A DNA stretch of 64,000 nucleotides from Salinisphaera orenii subsp. orenii MK-B5 (GTDB lineage Bacteria > Pseudomonadota > Gammaproteobacteria > Nevskiales > Salinisphaeraceae): assembly GCF_003788635.1 (NCBI RefSeq), contig NZ_AYKH01000010.1:1-64000 (forward strand). The letters run 5' to 3'. Position 1 is the stretch's first letter, and every line of letters starts with the position of its first letter. The notes under the pieces were generated by a model. The model was given only the letters and a program-made list of their open reading frames with translations, was not told the origin of the DNA and did no database searches. Below, piece by piece: positions 17,662-27,327 of this stretch. A program made the position numbers and the translations under genes.

Positions 17662-19197
17662 ATGTCGGAAAGGCTCTTCGTGCGCGCGACCCCCACCCTC
17701 GTCCGCTGGCTCGCGGGCTGCCTGGCGTGTTTCATCGTCATGGCGACCGCCGGCGCGGCCCGCGACTATCAACTGCCGACCATCGGTCAGCCCGCCGACG
17801 CGTATATGTCGCCGGCCAAGGAGGACAAGCTGGGTCGGCAGGTCGTCTCCGAACTGCTCGGCCGCGGCATGATCATCGAGGACGCGCTGCTGTCCGAATA
17901 CGTCAACCAGGTCGGGAACCGGCTGGTCCGTCACACCTCGGGCAACGCCGGCAACTTCCGGTTCTACGTCATCGACAGCGCGCAAGTGAACGCCTTCGCC
18001 CTGCCGGGCGGTTATGTGGGCATCAATGCCGGCTTGCTCACCGAGACCGATAACGAGAGCGAACTCGCCGGCGTCATGAGCCACGAGATCGCGCACGTCA
18101 CCCAGCGCCACATCGCCCGCCAGATCGAGGCGACGTCGGGGATGGGCTGGGCGACCGCCGCAGCGGTTCTGCTCGCGGCCGTCGCCGGCGGCGGCGACCC
18201 CGATGCCATCTCGGCGGCCGTGGCCGCCGGCGTGTCCAACCTCGGCCAGCAGCAGACGAACTACACCCGCTCGCACGAATACGAAGCCGATCGCCTCGGC
18301 ATCCGTACGCTGGCCGCGGCCGACTACGATCCCGACGCCATGTCGAGCTTCTTCGCGAAGATGCAGCGCCGCGCCCGGCTTTACGGGACCCAACTGCCAC
18401 AGATCCTACTCTCGCATCCGGTGAGCACCACGCGCATGGCCGAGGCCGAATCGCGAGCCGCCGACTACGGCGCGATCGACGTTCGCGAGTCGCCCCAATA
18501 CGCCCTGATGAAGGAGCGCGCCCGCGTGCTGGCCGGCCGCCAGCTGAGCGATCTTGCGCGTTATTACGAGAACCGGCGCGCCGACGGGCGCCCGGCGCCC
18601 GCGCTGGACTACGGCTACGCCCTGGTGCTGAATCGACTCGGCCGCAACCAGGAGGCGGCCGATCTGCTGCGGCCATTGGCGCGGGCCCATCCCGACATGC
18701 TCGCCTATCGACTGGCGCTGGCGCACACCTATTCGCGCGCCGGGCAGCTCGCCACGGCGCGGCGCCAGCTCGACGCCATCCGGGCGGATTTTCCCGACAG
18801 CGCAGCCGCCAAGCTCGACTACGCGCGCACGCTCATCGAAGCCGGCGAGCCCGGCGCCGCGCGCGACTACCTGCTCGGCGAGACCCAACTGCTGGCCAGC
18901 GCGTCCGAAGCACAGGAGATGCTCGCCCGCGCCGCCAGCCAGCAGGGCCGCCTGGGCGAGGCCTACTATCGCCAGGCCCGGTTCCACGAGATGCGCGGCG
19001 CCTACGCGCCGGCCATCAATCAATTGCGCGCCGCGCTGCAGACCGCCGACCTGAACGCCTTCGACGAAAGCCGCCTGCGCGCGCAGCTCGACCAGATCGT
19101 CCGCGCCTGCCATGACGCCTGGTCCGAGCGCGAATGTCGCGAGCGCGTCAACGAGGACGCACGACCCGCTTCGACGCGCCCCGGTTCCGCACGATGA
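17662..19197 (+). CDS. bepA: Periplasmic M48 metalloprotease/chaperone BepA
   Basis: BepA (YfgC) aids or degrades outer-membrane proteins such as LptD at the BAM complex. The 511-residue protein has a signal peptide (to about VMATAGAA), an M48 peptidase domain with HEIAH at 141-145 and a later metal-ligand region SHEYEADRLG. A C-terminal half of TPR helices with repeating Ala/Leu pairs follows. E. coli BepA has 487 residues. It is divergent from the perM-like gene with about 165 bp between. Confidence 0.94.
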   Translation: MSERLFVRATPTLVRWLAGCLACFIVMATAGAARDYQLPTIGQPADAYMSPAKEDKLGRQVVSELLGRGMIIEDALLSEYVNQVGNRLVRHTSGNAGNFRFYVIDSAQVNAFALPGGYVGINAGLLTETDNESELAGVMSHEIAHVTQRHIARQIEATSGMGWATAAAVLLAAVAGGGDPDAISAAVAAGVSNLGQQQTNYTRSHEYEADRLGIRTLAAADYDPDAMSSFFAKMQRRARLYGTQLPQILLSHPVSTTRMAEAESRAADYGAIDVRESPQYALMKERARVLAGRQLSDLARYYENRRADGRPAPALDYGYALVLNRLGRNQEAADLLRPLARAHPDMLAYRLALAHTYSRAGQLATARRQLDAIRADFPDSAAAKLDYARTLIEAGEPGAARDYLLGETQLLASASEAQEMLARAASQQGRLGEAYYRQARFHEMRGAYAPAINQLRAALQTADLNAFDESRLRAQLDQIVRACHDAWSERECRERVNEDARPASTRPGSAR

Positions 19198-19500
19198 CTC
19201 AGCACGCAGTGCCCGGCGGGCACTTAAAGGCCTGTTAATACTTCATGCGAACGCCGCGTTGGAGACCGCACATCGTGTGCGGCAAGGCACGAGTCGCCGA
19301 TCGCGGCGAGCCACGATCAAGACTGGCAATGCCGCCGAGTGCCCATGGTCGTTTCATGCGCGGTCCAGCCCCTGGGGCCAGGCGCTGTTGTACAGCAACC
19401 CAGCGTTTTCGCATGCTCGCGCAGACCGACTGCGCGGCGCGTACTGCGCCTTGCCTTGTCGCACGACAGCGCTTGACGCGGCTCATAATGTTGACACGCC
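19198..19500. other. Convergent intergenic region between bepA and lapB
   Basis: About 300 bp separate the ends of bepA and lapB. CCGCACA/TGTGCGG (19266-19282) forms a perfect 7-bp hairpin just after bepA, with no U-run. Reading frames of 80-130 codons exist but have no recognisable motif or ribosome-binding site, and I do not call them genes. A remnant of a dispersed repeat is possible but cannot be shown from one copy. Confidence 0.45.
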
Positions 19501-20703
19501 CTAGAGCAGGCGCGCACTCCGGGTCGGCGCTGTCTCACCGGGACGCACATCCCGCACGGGCGTGACCGTGTTCCATTGCCGGCAGCTCGGGCACTGCCAA
19601 TGCAGATAGCGCCCCGCGAACCCACACTGCCCGCAGTGATAGAGGGACTGACGTTCGATGATGCGGCCCAGCGACTGCCGCAGACTGTCGAGCGGACCGG
19701 TGAGATTGCTGCGCGTCTGCGACCAGGTCAGGTCGAGCAGATGATAGAAACCGATCCAGTTCGGTTCGGATTGCAGATACTGCGAGATGTGCGCGATCGC
19801 TTCGTCCACCCGCCCCTGGCGCTGCAGCAGGCGCGCATAGGCCACATGCGGGTGAGCGCCGTCGCATAGCGGCATCAGCTCCCGCAGGAACTGGGCGTAG
19901 CCGCGCTCGTCATGCAGTGCCGCGTGACAGCGCCGCATTGGTTCGACGATTTCGGAGATGAACGCGGCGTCCTGGCGCAGGATCTGGCGGTAGGCGCGAA
20001 TCGCGGCCCGGTGTTCGCCGCCCTGTTCCGCGACCGCGCCCGCGATCAGGCTCGCCCGGGCACAGTCCCGAAAGGAATGGCGCGCGGCCTTGAGATGGCG
20101 TTGCAGCGCCTCGTGCGCGCCTTCACTGCGCGCCTGTTCCGCCAGCTCGCAGAAATATTGCGCGATCACCGGGCGTAGCGAGGTCCCGCGTACCGTCTCG
20201 AGACGACGCGTCGTCTCGATGGCCTGTGACCAGTCCCGCTCCTGCTCGTAGATCGCGATCAGGCCGGTCAGGGACCGGTCCAGAAACAGGTTCTGGTCGG
20301 CGAGCTCGCGGAACAGATTCTCCGCCCGGTCGAGCACGCCGGCCCGCAGATAATCCTGGGCCAGTTCGTAACGTGCCTGATTGCGATGCGCCGCTTTCAG
20401 ATTCGGACGCGCCACCAGGTTCTGGTGAACACGCAGGGCCCGGTCGACTTCACCCTGGCGACGAAAGAGATTGCCGAGCGCGATATGAGTCTCGGCGGTA
20501 TCGTTATCGACGTCGAGCAGACGCACGAAGGCGGCAATCGCGCGATCCGCATCGTCGTTGACGAGATGACTGATGCCGCGCAGATAGTCGGCGTTGACCG
20601 GTGCAGCCGACTCGTCCGGATCCCGGCTTCGACCCCGTGCATACCACCCGGACGCCGCCGCGACGGGCAGCAGGAGCAGCACGACCCAGATGCCGTCAAG
20701 CAT
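19501..20703 (-). CDS. lapB: Lipopolysaccharide assembly protein LapB
   Basis: LapB (YciM) is an inner-membrane TPR protein that controls LPS synthesis by directing FtsH to degrade LpxC. The 400-residue product has one N-terminal membrane helix (IWVVLLLLPVAAASGWYARG), a long array of TPR helices, and a C-terminal rubredoxin-like metal site with two CxxC pairs (CGQC and CPSC). The domain order and size match E. coli LapB (389). It overlaps lapA by eight bases. Confidence 0.95.
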   Translation of the reverse strand: MLDGIWVVLLLLPVAAASGWYARGRSRDPDESAAPVNADYLRGISHLVNDDADRAIAAFVRLLDVDNDTAETHIALGNLFRRQGEVDRALRVHQNLVARPNLKAAHRNQARYELAQDYLRAGVLDRAENLFRELADQNLFLDRSLTGLIAIYEQERDWSQAIETTRRLETVRGTSLRPVIAQYFCELAEQARSEGAHEALQRHLKAARHSFRDCARASLIAGAVAEQGGEHRAAIRAYRQILRQDAAFISEIVEPMRRCHAALHDERGYAQFLRELMPLCDGAHPHVAYARLLQRQGRVDEAIAHISQYLQSEPNWIGFYHLLDLTWSQTRSNLTGPLDSLRQSLGRIIERQSLYHCGQCGFAGRYLHWQCPSCRQWNTVTPVRDVRPGETAPTRSARLL

Positions 20704-20986
20704 CGTGGATAGGCAGGCTCCGCAGGTTGGATATCTCGGACCGGGCGTCCTTCAGCTTGCGCTGGGCGCTCGACAGCTGACTCCGCAACCGTGCGATACG
20801 CACGCCGCAGACGAGCAGCGTGATGAGAAAACCGATCACGAACGCCACGGCCAGCAGCACGACGAGCGGCGCCTCCGTCGTCGTCCAGAGCAGATCGACG
20901 CTGACCAGGTCATAGTTGAAAAAGCCGAATGCGACGCCGAGCACCAGAGCGACAATCACAACCAGGTTACGTATCAGGCGCAGCAT
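20696..20986 (-). CDS. lapA: Lipopolysaccharide assembly protein LapA
   Basis: The 96-residue protein has two membrane helices (NLVVIVALVLGVAFGFFNYD and VVLLAVAFVIGFLITLLVCG) and a short coiled-coil tail, as in LapA (YciS/DUF1049). It is the membrane partner of LapB. It overlaps lapB by eight bases and follows ihfB, the usual rpsA-ihfB-lapA-lapB order. The start is ATG at 20986. Confidence 0.92.
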   Translation of the reverse strand: MLRLIRNLVVIVALVLGVAFGFFNYDLVSVDLLWTTTEAPLVVLLAVAFVIGFLITLLVCGVRIARLRSQLSSAQRKLKDARSEISNLRSLPIHDA

Positions 20987-21044
20987 TGAGACACCGTATT
21001 ATTGCCATGGTCGAGCGGCGTCTGAGAGGCGCGCCACCGCTCGG

Positions 21045-21332
21045 CTATGAGTGGTTCGTATTGACGCGCTCGCGCAGTTCCTTGCCGGGCTTGAAGTGCG
21101 GCACGTACTTTTCCGGAATGTCCACGGACTCCCCAGTCTTCGGGTTGCGCCCCCGCCGTGCCGGCCGATGGTGTACGGAAAAGCTGCCGAACCCGCGGAT
21201 CTCGACCCGGCCGCCGTCGGCCAGTTCTCCGATCACGTTGTCCAGCAACAGCTTGACGGCCAGTTCCACGTCCCGGTGCGACATATGCGCCTGACGTTGG
21301 ACCAACCGCTCGATCAACTCCGATTTAGTCAT
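21045..21332 (-). CDS. ihfB: Integration host factor subunit beta
   Basis: The start is ATG at 21332 ([10 protein letters not shown]), giving 95 residues; an upstream extension of 15 codons does not fit the family. The HU/IHF arm [20 protein letters not shown] and the body [15 protein letters not shown] are clear. IHF-beta pairs with IHF-alpha to bend DNA sharply at specific sites. It lies downstream of rpsA beyond a strong terminator and upstream of lapA. Confidence 0.97.
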   Translation of the reverse strand: MTKSELIERLVQRQAHMSHRDVELAVKLLLDNVIGELADGGRVEIRGFGSFSVHHRPARRGRNPKTGESVDIPEKYVPHFKPGKELRERVNTNHS

Positions 21333-21400
21333 GCAGCGCTCTCCCTCGAAACGCCGACCCCCGATCATGCGCCGCAATGACGCACCCCTAGCGAGAGGCT

Positions 21401-21434
21401 ATTTAAAACGCGGGGCGCGCGCAAGCGCCCCGCG
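21401..21434 (-). terminator. Intrinsic terminator downstream of rpsA
   Basis: On the minus strand CGCGGGGCGC (21434-21425) pairs perfectly with GCGCCCCGCG (21418-21409) around a six-base loop, followed by TTTTAAA. It lies 24 bp after the rpsA stop and before ihfB, so ihfB needs read-through or its own promoter. Confidence 0.85.
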
Positions 21435-21457
21435 TCGCCGCACCGGGCGAACCCCGA

Positions 21458-23143
21458 CTAATCGGTGCGATCGTTGGCGTCGATCTGCTCCTTGAGCAGC
21501 TCGCCCAGGCTGGTCGTGCCGGTCGACGCGTCGGTATCCGCGTATTCGCGCATCGCCTGCTGCTCGTCCTTCTCTTCCTTGGCACGAATCGACAGGCTGA
21601 TGGTGCGGTTGCGGCGATCGACGCCGACGAAGCGGGCCTCGACCTGCTCGCCCTCGGAGAGCACCGAACGCGCATCCTCGACGCGGTCGCGCGCGATGTC
21701 CGACGCGCGGATGTAGCCGGAGACGTCGTTGCCGAGGTCGACCACCGCCCCGCGCGCGTCCACGCTCGAGATGGTCCCGGTGACGATGCTGCCCTTGGGA
21801 TGATCGGCGACGAAGCTGCCGAGCGGATCCTGCGCCAGCTGCTTGATGCCCAGCGAGATGCGCTCGCGATCGGCGTCGATCGACAGCACCACGGCCTCGA
21901 CCTCTTCACCCTTCGAGTAGTTGCGCACCACTTCCTCGCCGGCCTCGTTCCAGGACAGGTCGGACAGGTGCACGAGACCGTCGATGTTGCCCGGCAGGCC
22001 GACGAAGATGCCGAAATCCGTGATCGACTTGATCTGGCCGGAGACCTGATCGCCACGCTGGTGGTTGGCAGCGAAGTCCTCCCACGGGTTCGACTGGCAC
22101 TGCTTCATGCCCAGCGAGATGCGGCGGCGCTCCTCGTCGATCTCCAGCACCATGACCTCGACCTCGTCGCCCACCGACACGAGCTGGCCGGGATTGACGT
22201 TCTTGTTGGTCCAGTCCATCTCGGAGACGTGCACCAGGCCTTCGACACCCGATTCGATCTCGACGAAGGCGCCGTAGTCGGTGATATTGGTCACGTTGCC
22301 GAACAGGCGCGTGTTCTCCGGATAGCGGCGCGCGATGTTGACCCACGGATCGTCGCCGAGCTGCTTCAGGCCGAGCGAGACGCGGGTGCGCTCACGATCG
22401 AACTTGAGCACCTTGACCTCGATCTCCTCGCCGACGTTGACGACATCGGTCGGGTCCTTGATGCGCTTCCAGGACATGTCCGTGATGTGCAGCAGGCCGT
22501 CGATGCCGCCGAGGTCCACGAAGGCGCCGTAGTCGACCAGGTTCTTGACGATGCCCTTGAGCACGATGCCTTCCTGGAGCGTGTCGAGCAGCTGCTTGCG
22601 CTCTTCGCTGTACTCTTCCTTGAGCACATCGCGACGCGACACGACCACGTTGTTGCGCAGACGGTCGAGCTTGATGACACGGAATTCGAGCGGCTTGCCT
22701 TCCAGATACGTGGTGTCGCGCACCGGGCGCACGTCGACCAGCGAACCCGGCAGGAAGGCGCGGATGTTGCCGACATCGACGGTGTAGCCGCCCTTGACCT
22801 TGCCCGAGATGTGTCCGACCACGGATTCGCTGTTCTCGTAGGCGCTGGTGAGGAAGTCCCAGGTGCGGATCCGCTGGGCCTTTTCCTTCGACAGCCGGGT
22901 GGCGCCGAAACCGTCCTCGACGGCCTCCAGCGCGACTTCGACCTTGTCGCCCTCCGAGACCGACAGTTCGCCGTTCTCGTCGTAGAATTCATCGACCGGG
23001 ATCACGCCTTCGGACTTGAGGCCCGCGTCGACGATCACGACGTCGTTCTTGACTTCCAGCACCTCGGCGTTGATGAGGGAACCGGGCTGCATGGTGCGAC
23101 CCTGCAGACTTTGCTCGAATAGTTCGGCGAAACTTTCAGACAT
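21458..23143 (-). CDS. rpsA: 30S ribosomal protein S1
   Basis: S1 binds mRNA on the 30S subunit and helps translation initiation. The 561-residue product (E. coli 557) shows six S1 repeats; the best conserved carry [40 protein letters not shown] and [18 protein letters not shown]. The start [13 protein letters not shown] is conserved. cmk lies upstream, the standard cmk-rpsA order. Confidence 0.98.
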   Translation of the reverse strand: MSESFAELFEQSLQGRTMQPGSLINAEVLEVKNDVVIVDAGLKSEGVIPVDEFYDENGELSVSEGDKVEVALEAVEDGFGATRLSKEKAQRIRTWDFLTSAYENSESVVGHISGKVKGGYTVDVGNIRAFLPGSLVDVRPVRDTTYLEGKPLEFRVIKLDRLRNNVVVSRRDVLKEEYSEERKQLLDTLQEGIVLKGIVKNLVDYGAFVDLGGIDGLLHITDMSWKRIKDPTDVVNVGEEIEVKVLKFDRERTRVSLGLKQLGDDPWVNIARRYPENTRLFGNVTNITDYGAFVEIESGVEGLVHVSEMDWTNKNVNPGQLVSVGDEVEVMVLEIDEERRRISLGMKQCQSNPWEDFAANHQRGDQVSGQIKSITDFGIFVGLPGNIDGLVHLSDLSWNEAGEEVVRNYSKGEEVEAVVLSIDADRERISLGIKQLAQDPLGSFVADHPKGSIVTGTISSVDARGAVVDLGNDVSGYIRASDIARDRVEDARSVLSEGEQVEARFVGVDRRNRTISLSIRAKEEKDEQQAMREYADTDASTGTTSLGELLKEQIDANDRTD

Positions 23144-23260
23144 GGGTGGGACTTGATCCTGCGGCGCACGAGAAAGGCGCCATCGGTGGTTGAAAAAACA
23201 ATCCGTGAAACGGCCTTGCGCCGCCTCCGGCCCTGAGTTTGCGCGACTGGACCCTATAGA

Positions 23261-23950
23261 TTAAAGCCAGCCCTTTTCGCGCACAAGACCGCGGACGCGC
23301 TCGATCGAGGCGGCCACGGTCTCGCCGGTGGTGTCGATGACGTGGGCATCGACCGCCGGCTTGAGAGGCGCAACGGCACGCGATGCATCGCGCGCGTCCC
23401 GCTCCACAATCTCCTGATATATTCGGTCAAGGTTAGCATCGGCGTGCAACTCGGACAACTGCGCGTATCGCCGCGCCGCGCGTTCGGCGGCCGAGGCGGT
23501 CACGAACAGCTTCAGGTCGGCCTCGGGAAAGATCACGGTCCCCATGTCACGGCCGTCGGCGATCAGGCCCGGCGGAACCGCAAATGCGCGCTGACGCTGC
23601 AGCAGCGCGTCGCGCACGGCGGCCTGCACCGCCCACTGCGATGCTGCCTCCGAGACGAGATCGCTGCGGATCGCCTCGGTGACGTCCTCGCCGGCCAGAT
23701 GGACGCGCTGCCCGTCGCCACTGTCGGGCTCGAAATACAGCTCGAGATGCCGCGCCGCCTCGGCGCCCCGTTCGCGATCCGTCTCGGCTGCCGGGTCCAG
23801 GCCGCGGCGCAGGGCCGTCAGCCCCACCAGACGATACAGCGCCCCGCTGTCCAGCAGATACCAGCCCAGCTCCCGCGCCAGGGCCGAGGCCAGCGTCCCC
23901 TTGCCGGCGCCGCCGGGCCCGTCGAGCGTCATCACCGGCGAGGAATTCAC
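23261..23950 (-). CDS. cmk: Cytidylate kinase
   Basis: Cmk phosphorylates CMP and dCMP to the diphosphates. The 229-residue protein has the P-loop GPGGAGKGT at 11-19, the CMP-binding GRDMGTVIFPEADLKLF segment, and the arginine-rich lid (AAERAARRY). The start is GTG at 23950, overlapping the aroA stop by four bases; ATG at 23932 is an alternative. It connects the aromatic genes with rpsA. Confidence 0.95.
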   Translation of the reverse strand: MNSSPVMTLDGPGGAGKGTLASALARELGWYLLDSGALYRLVGLTALRRGLDPAAETDRERGAEAARHLELYFEPDSGDGQRVHLAGEDVTEAIRSDLVSEAASQWAVQAAVRDALLQRQRAFAVPPGLIADGRDMGTVIFPEADLKLFVTASAAERAARRYAQLSELHADANLDRIYQEIVERDARDASRAVAPLKPAVDAHVIDTTGETVAASIERVRGLVREKGWL

Positions 23951-25269
23951 GACGCCGCCCGCTCGCTACGGATCGCCAGCCCGGCCGCGGCGGCCACCGA
24001 CACGAAGCCGGGAAACGAGGTGTCGACGTAGTCGCAGTCATCGATCGTGATCGCGGCGTCCGCACGCAGCGCGGCGATCGCGAACGCCATGGCGATGCGA
24101 TGATCGGCATGGCTGGCGACATGCCCTCCGCCGAAGCTCGGCGCCTGCGGCCGGCCGACGATCGTGAGCCCGTCCTCGGCCACGGTCACGTCGACACCCA
24201 GCGTGGCCAGGCCGTCGGCCATGACCGCGATCCGATCCGATTCCTTGACCCGCAACTCGGCGGCGCCGGTCAGGCGCGTGGTGCCCTCGGCGCAGGCCGC
24301 GGCGATGAAGATCGCCGGGAACTCGTCGATCGCCAGCTCGACCTGATCGCCGCCGATGGCGATGCCTTTAAGGGGCGCGCTGCGCACCCGGATGTCGGCC
24401 ACCGGTTCGCCGGCCTGCTCGCGCTCGTTGCCGAGGACGATGTCCGCCCCCATCGCCAGCAGGATGTCGATCACCCCGCGGCGGGTCGGATTGATGCCCA
24501 CCCCCGGCAGCCGCAGCTCGCTGTCCGGGGCGATGCTGGCCGCCACCATGAAGAAGGCCGCCGACGACAGGTCGGCGGGCACGGCGACATCGGCGGCGCG
24601 CAGCCGCTCGACCGGCTGCAGCGCCACCCGGCGATCGCCGCGTCGCAGCGGCACGCCGAAGGCGGCGAGCATGCGTTCGGTATGGTCGCGACTGACGCCG
24701 GGCTCCTCGATGCGCGTCTCACCGTCGGCGTAGAGACCGGCCAGCAGCACGCAGGACTTGATCTGGGCACTGGCCACGGGCGGACGGTAGGTGATGCCGC
24801 GCAGGGGCCGACCGCCCCGGATGTGCAGCGGCGCGCGGCCGGCCGCGTCGCCGCGGATATCGGCCCCCATCCGGGTCAGCGGCTCGATGACCCGCGCCAT
24901 CGGGCGCCGCGACAGACTGGCATCGCCGGTGAGCACGCTGTCGAACGCCTGCCCGGCCATCAGGCCGGACAGCAGTCGCATGGAGGTACCCGCGTTGCCG
25001 AGATCCAACGGTGCATCGGGCGCCTGAAGCCCGTGCAGGCCGACGCCGTCGATGACCAGGGCATTGCCCTCGCGTCGATGTGCCACGCCCATCGCGGCGA
25101 AGGCCGCCAGGGTCGCCAGGCAGTCCGCACTCTCCAGGAAGCCGGTCACGCGGGTCGTGCCCGAGGCGAGCGCCGCGAACATCACCGCCCGGTGGGAGAC
25201 GGACTTGTCGCCGGGCACCTGCACCTCACCCTGCAGATGGCCGCCGGGCTCGATCCGGAAACGACGCAC
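23947..25269 (-). CDS. aroA: 3-phosphoshikimate 1-carboxyvinyltransferase (EPSP synthase)
   Basis: AroA joins PEP to shikimate-3-phosphate in the pathway to chorismate. The 440-residue product starts with GTG at 25269. K22 in PGDKSVSHRA, LGNAGTSMRLLSG, and the C-terminal RVKESDRI and HADHRIAMAF motifs are present. The glycine-rich LGNAGTSMR loop is the usual form. It begins three bases after tyrA ends and overlaps cmk. Confidence 0.97.
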   Translation of the reverse strand: MRRFRIEPGGHLQGEVQVPGDKSVSHRAVMFAALASGTTRVTGFLESADCLATLAAFAAMGVAHRREGNALVIDGVGLHGLQAPDAPLDLGNAGTSMRLLSGLMAGQAFDSVLTGDASLSRRPMARVIEPLTRMGADIRGDAAGRAPLHIRGGRPLRGITYRPPVASAQIKSCVLLAGLYADGETRIEEPGVSRDHTERMLAAFGVPLRRGDRRVALQPVERLRAADVAVPADLSSAAFFMVAASIAPDSELRLPGVGINPTRRGVIDILLAMGADIVLGNEREQAGEPVADIRVRSAPLKGIAIGGDQVELAIDEFPAIFIAAACAEGTTRLTGAAELRVKESDRIAVMADGLATLGVDVTVAEDGLTIVGRPQAPSFGGGHVASHADHRIAMAFAIAALRADAAITIDDCDYVDTSFPGFVSVAAAAGLAIRSERAAS

Positions 25270-25272
25270 GAC

Positions 25273-26163
25273 TCAGCCGCCCCGCGCGGCGGTGAAGCGG
25301 TCCCGCGCCTGCTTGGCGCGGCCGAAACAATCCATCAACGGCGCCCGCTCGCCCTGTTCGATGGCCGCCCGCAGGGTCTCCAGATCGCCGATGTAGCGCG
25401 AGAGCACCGGCAGGATCGCGTCCCGGTTGGCCCCGACGATATCGCTCCACAGCGTGGGATCGCTGGAGGCGATGCGGGTGAAGTCGGCGAAGCCGCCGGC
25501 CGCGTAGTCGAAGATCTCGGTGCGCTCGGCCATGCGCGCGAGACTGTCGACCAGCGCGAAGGCCAGCACGTGCGGCAGATGGCTGGTGGCCGCCAGCACC
25601 TCGTCGTGGTGGGCCGCGCCCATCTCGGTGACACGGGCGCCGAGGCCGTGCCACAGCCCGGTCACCGTCGCCAGCGCGTCGGCGTCGGTCTCCGCCGTCG
25701 GCGTGAGAATCACGCGGCGACCCGCGTAGAGTTCCGCAAAGCCGGCCTCCAGCCCGCTGTGCTCGGTGCCGGCGATCGGATGACCCGGCACGAAACGGGC
25801 AAAGCGCTCGCCGAGCCCGGCGCGGGCCTCGGCGATCACGCTCAGCTTGGTGCTGCCGACATCGGTGACCGCGGCCGCCGGCGCCAGGGCCGGCGCGATC
25901 GTCGCGAGCGTATCCGCCATCGCCCCGATCGGCACCGCCACGACCACCAGATCCGCCCCGGCCACGGCGACGGCGGCGTCGGTTCCGGCTTCGTCGACCA
26001 GCCCCAGCGCCAGCGCCCGATCGGCGTCAGCGGGCGTGCGCACGCAGCCGACCAGCACGCCCTCGTGACCGCGGGCGCGCAGACCGCGCGCGACCGATCC
26101 GCCGATCAGGCCGAGGCCGATGATGGCGATGCGCTCGGGCAATGCCGGCGCAGGCTCAGCCAC
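25273..26163 (-). CDS. tyrA: Prephenate dehydrogenase
   Basis: TyrA converts prephenate to 4-hydroxyphenylpyruvate for tyrosine. With GTG at 26163 as start it has 296 residues and overlaps hisC by eight bases; ATG at 26178 is an alternative. The NAD-binding GLGLIGG is at 16-22 and the catalytic region holds GHPIAGTEHSG. A helical dimerisation domain follows (LPHVLAFALVDSLA). The chorismate-mutase domain of E. coli TyrA is absent, so this is a monofunctional dehydrogenase, as in pseudomonads. Confidence 0.93.
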   Translation of the reverse strand: MAEPAPALPERIAIIGLGLIGGSVARGLRARGHEGVLVGCVRTPADADRALALGLVDEAGTDAAVAVAGADLVVVAVPIGAMADTLATIAPALAPAAAVTDVGSTKLSVIAEARAGLGERFARFVPGHPIAGTEHSGLEAGFAELYAGRRVILTPTAETDADALATVTGLWHGLGARVTEMGAAHHDEVLAATSHLPHVLAFALVDSLARMAERTEIFDYAAGGFADFTRIASSDPTLWSDIVGANRDAILPVLSRYIGDLETLRAAIEQGERAPLMDCFGRAKQARDRFTAARGG

Positions 26164-27280
26164 GGTCCCGCACCACATCGAGCGCGGCCAGAAAACGCGC
26201 GTTGTCCTCGGCCGCACCGACGGTCACCCGCAGATGTTCGGGCATGTCGTAACTGGCCAGCGGGCGCACGATCACGCCCTCGCGCAGCATCGCCTGGAAC
26301 AGCGGCGTCGAAGCCTCGCCGCAGTCGAAGGTGATGAAGTTGGCCTGCGACGGCAGGCAGGACAGCCCGCGCGCCTGCAGCTCCGCGGCGAGCGCGGCCC
26401 GTTGCACGGTGTTGGTCCCGATCGACCGGTCGATGAACGCCTTGTCGTCGAGGGCGGCCTCGGCGCAGTGCAGGCCGATGGTGCTGACATTGAAGGGCTG
26501 ACGCACCCGGTTGATGTAGTCCGCGACCTCGGGCGACGACAGTCCGTAGCCAACCCGAAGCCCGGCCATGCCGTAGATCTTGGAAAAGGTCCGCGTGACG
26601 ATCAGGTTGGGATAGCGTTCCAGCCAGGCGCGGCTGTCCGGCCGCTGGTCGCGGTCCTGGTACTCGAGATAGGCCTCGTCGAGCACGACCACAACATGGG
26701 CGGGCAGCGCGTCCAGAAAGGCTTCGATCGCCGCCGGCGCGAGCCAGGTCCCGGTCGGGTTGTTCGGGCTGGCGATGAACACCACGCCGGTGTTGTCGTC
26801 GACGTGATCCATAAAGGCGTCGAGATCGTGTCCACGCGGCATCTCGGCGCTCGCGCCGAGCGCCGGCACCACGCGGGTCTCGGCGTTGACCGCGCGGGCC
26901 ACGATCGGATAGACGGCGAAGGCGTACTCGGAGAACACGGCGTTCTTGCCCGGCCCGAGAAACACGCGGGCGGTGAGCTCGAGCACGTCGTTGGAACCGT
27001 TGCCGAGGGTGATCCGGCCGGGCTCGATGGCGTGCCGCGCGGCCAGCTTCTGCTTCAGCGCGAAGCCGTTGCCGTCCGGGTAGCGATGCAGCTCACCGGC
27101 GAACTCGGCCAGCGCCCGCGTCGCCGCCGGGGCGGTGCCGAGCGGATTCTCGTTCGACGCCAGCTTGATGATCGAGGACAGGCCGAGCTCTCGCTTGAGG
27201 TCCTCGATCGGCTTGCCGGGCTCGTAGGCGTGCAGGCTGCGAATCCCGGCATGCGCCTGATCGGTCAGCGTAAGACTCAT
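26156..27280 (-). CDS. hisC: Histidinol-phosphate/aromatic aminotransferase HisC
   Basis: The start is ATG at 27280 (MSLTLTDQAHAGIRSLHAYEPGKP), giving 374 residues; an open extension upstream of 185 codons has no family character. The PLP lysine is K234 in TFSKIYGMAGLRVGYG, and SNENPLG and FIASPNNPTGTW are present. Located between pheA and tyrA, it probably also transaminates aromatic keto acids as well as, or instead of, imidazole acetol phosphate. It is the HisC2-type gene of the aromatic cluster. Confidence 0.93.
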   Translation of the reverse strand: MSLTLTDQAHAGIRSLHAYEPGKPIEDLKRELGLSSIIKLASNENPLGTAPAATRALAEFAGELHRYPDGNGFALKQKLAARHAIEPGRITLGNGSNDVLELTARVFLGPGKNAVFSEYAFAVYPIVARAVNAETRVVPALGASAEMPRGHDLDAFMDHVDDNTGVVFIASPNNPTGTWLAPAAIEAFLDALPAHVVVVLDEAYLEYQDRDQRPDSRAWLERYPNLIVTRTFSKIYGMAGLRVGYGLSSPEVADYINRVRQPFNVSTIGLHCAEAALDDKAFIDRSIGTNTVQRAALAAELQARGLSCLPSQANFITFDCGEASTPLFQAMLREGVIVRPLASYDMPEHLRVTVGAAEDNARFLAALDVVRDRG

Positions 27281-27327
27281 GGCATCAACCGCTTGCGTTT
27301 CGTATTCAAAGTCGTTTCGAGATTGCG

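Noticed and set aside
19235-19486. 83-codon minus-strand frame between bepA and lapB
   Set aside because: Arg-rich translation with no motif or ribosome-binding site. Treated as intergenic.
21800-23122. 440-codon + strand frame opposite rpsA
   Set aside because: Antisense shadow of the S1 repeats, giving repetitive Asp/His-rich translation.
24100-26334. 744-codon + strand frame opposite aroA and tyrA
   Set aside because: His/Arg/Gly-rich translation with no motif. Both minus-strand genes are clear.
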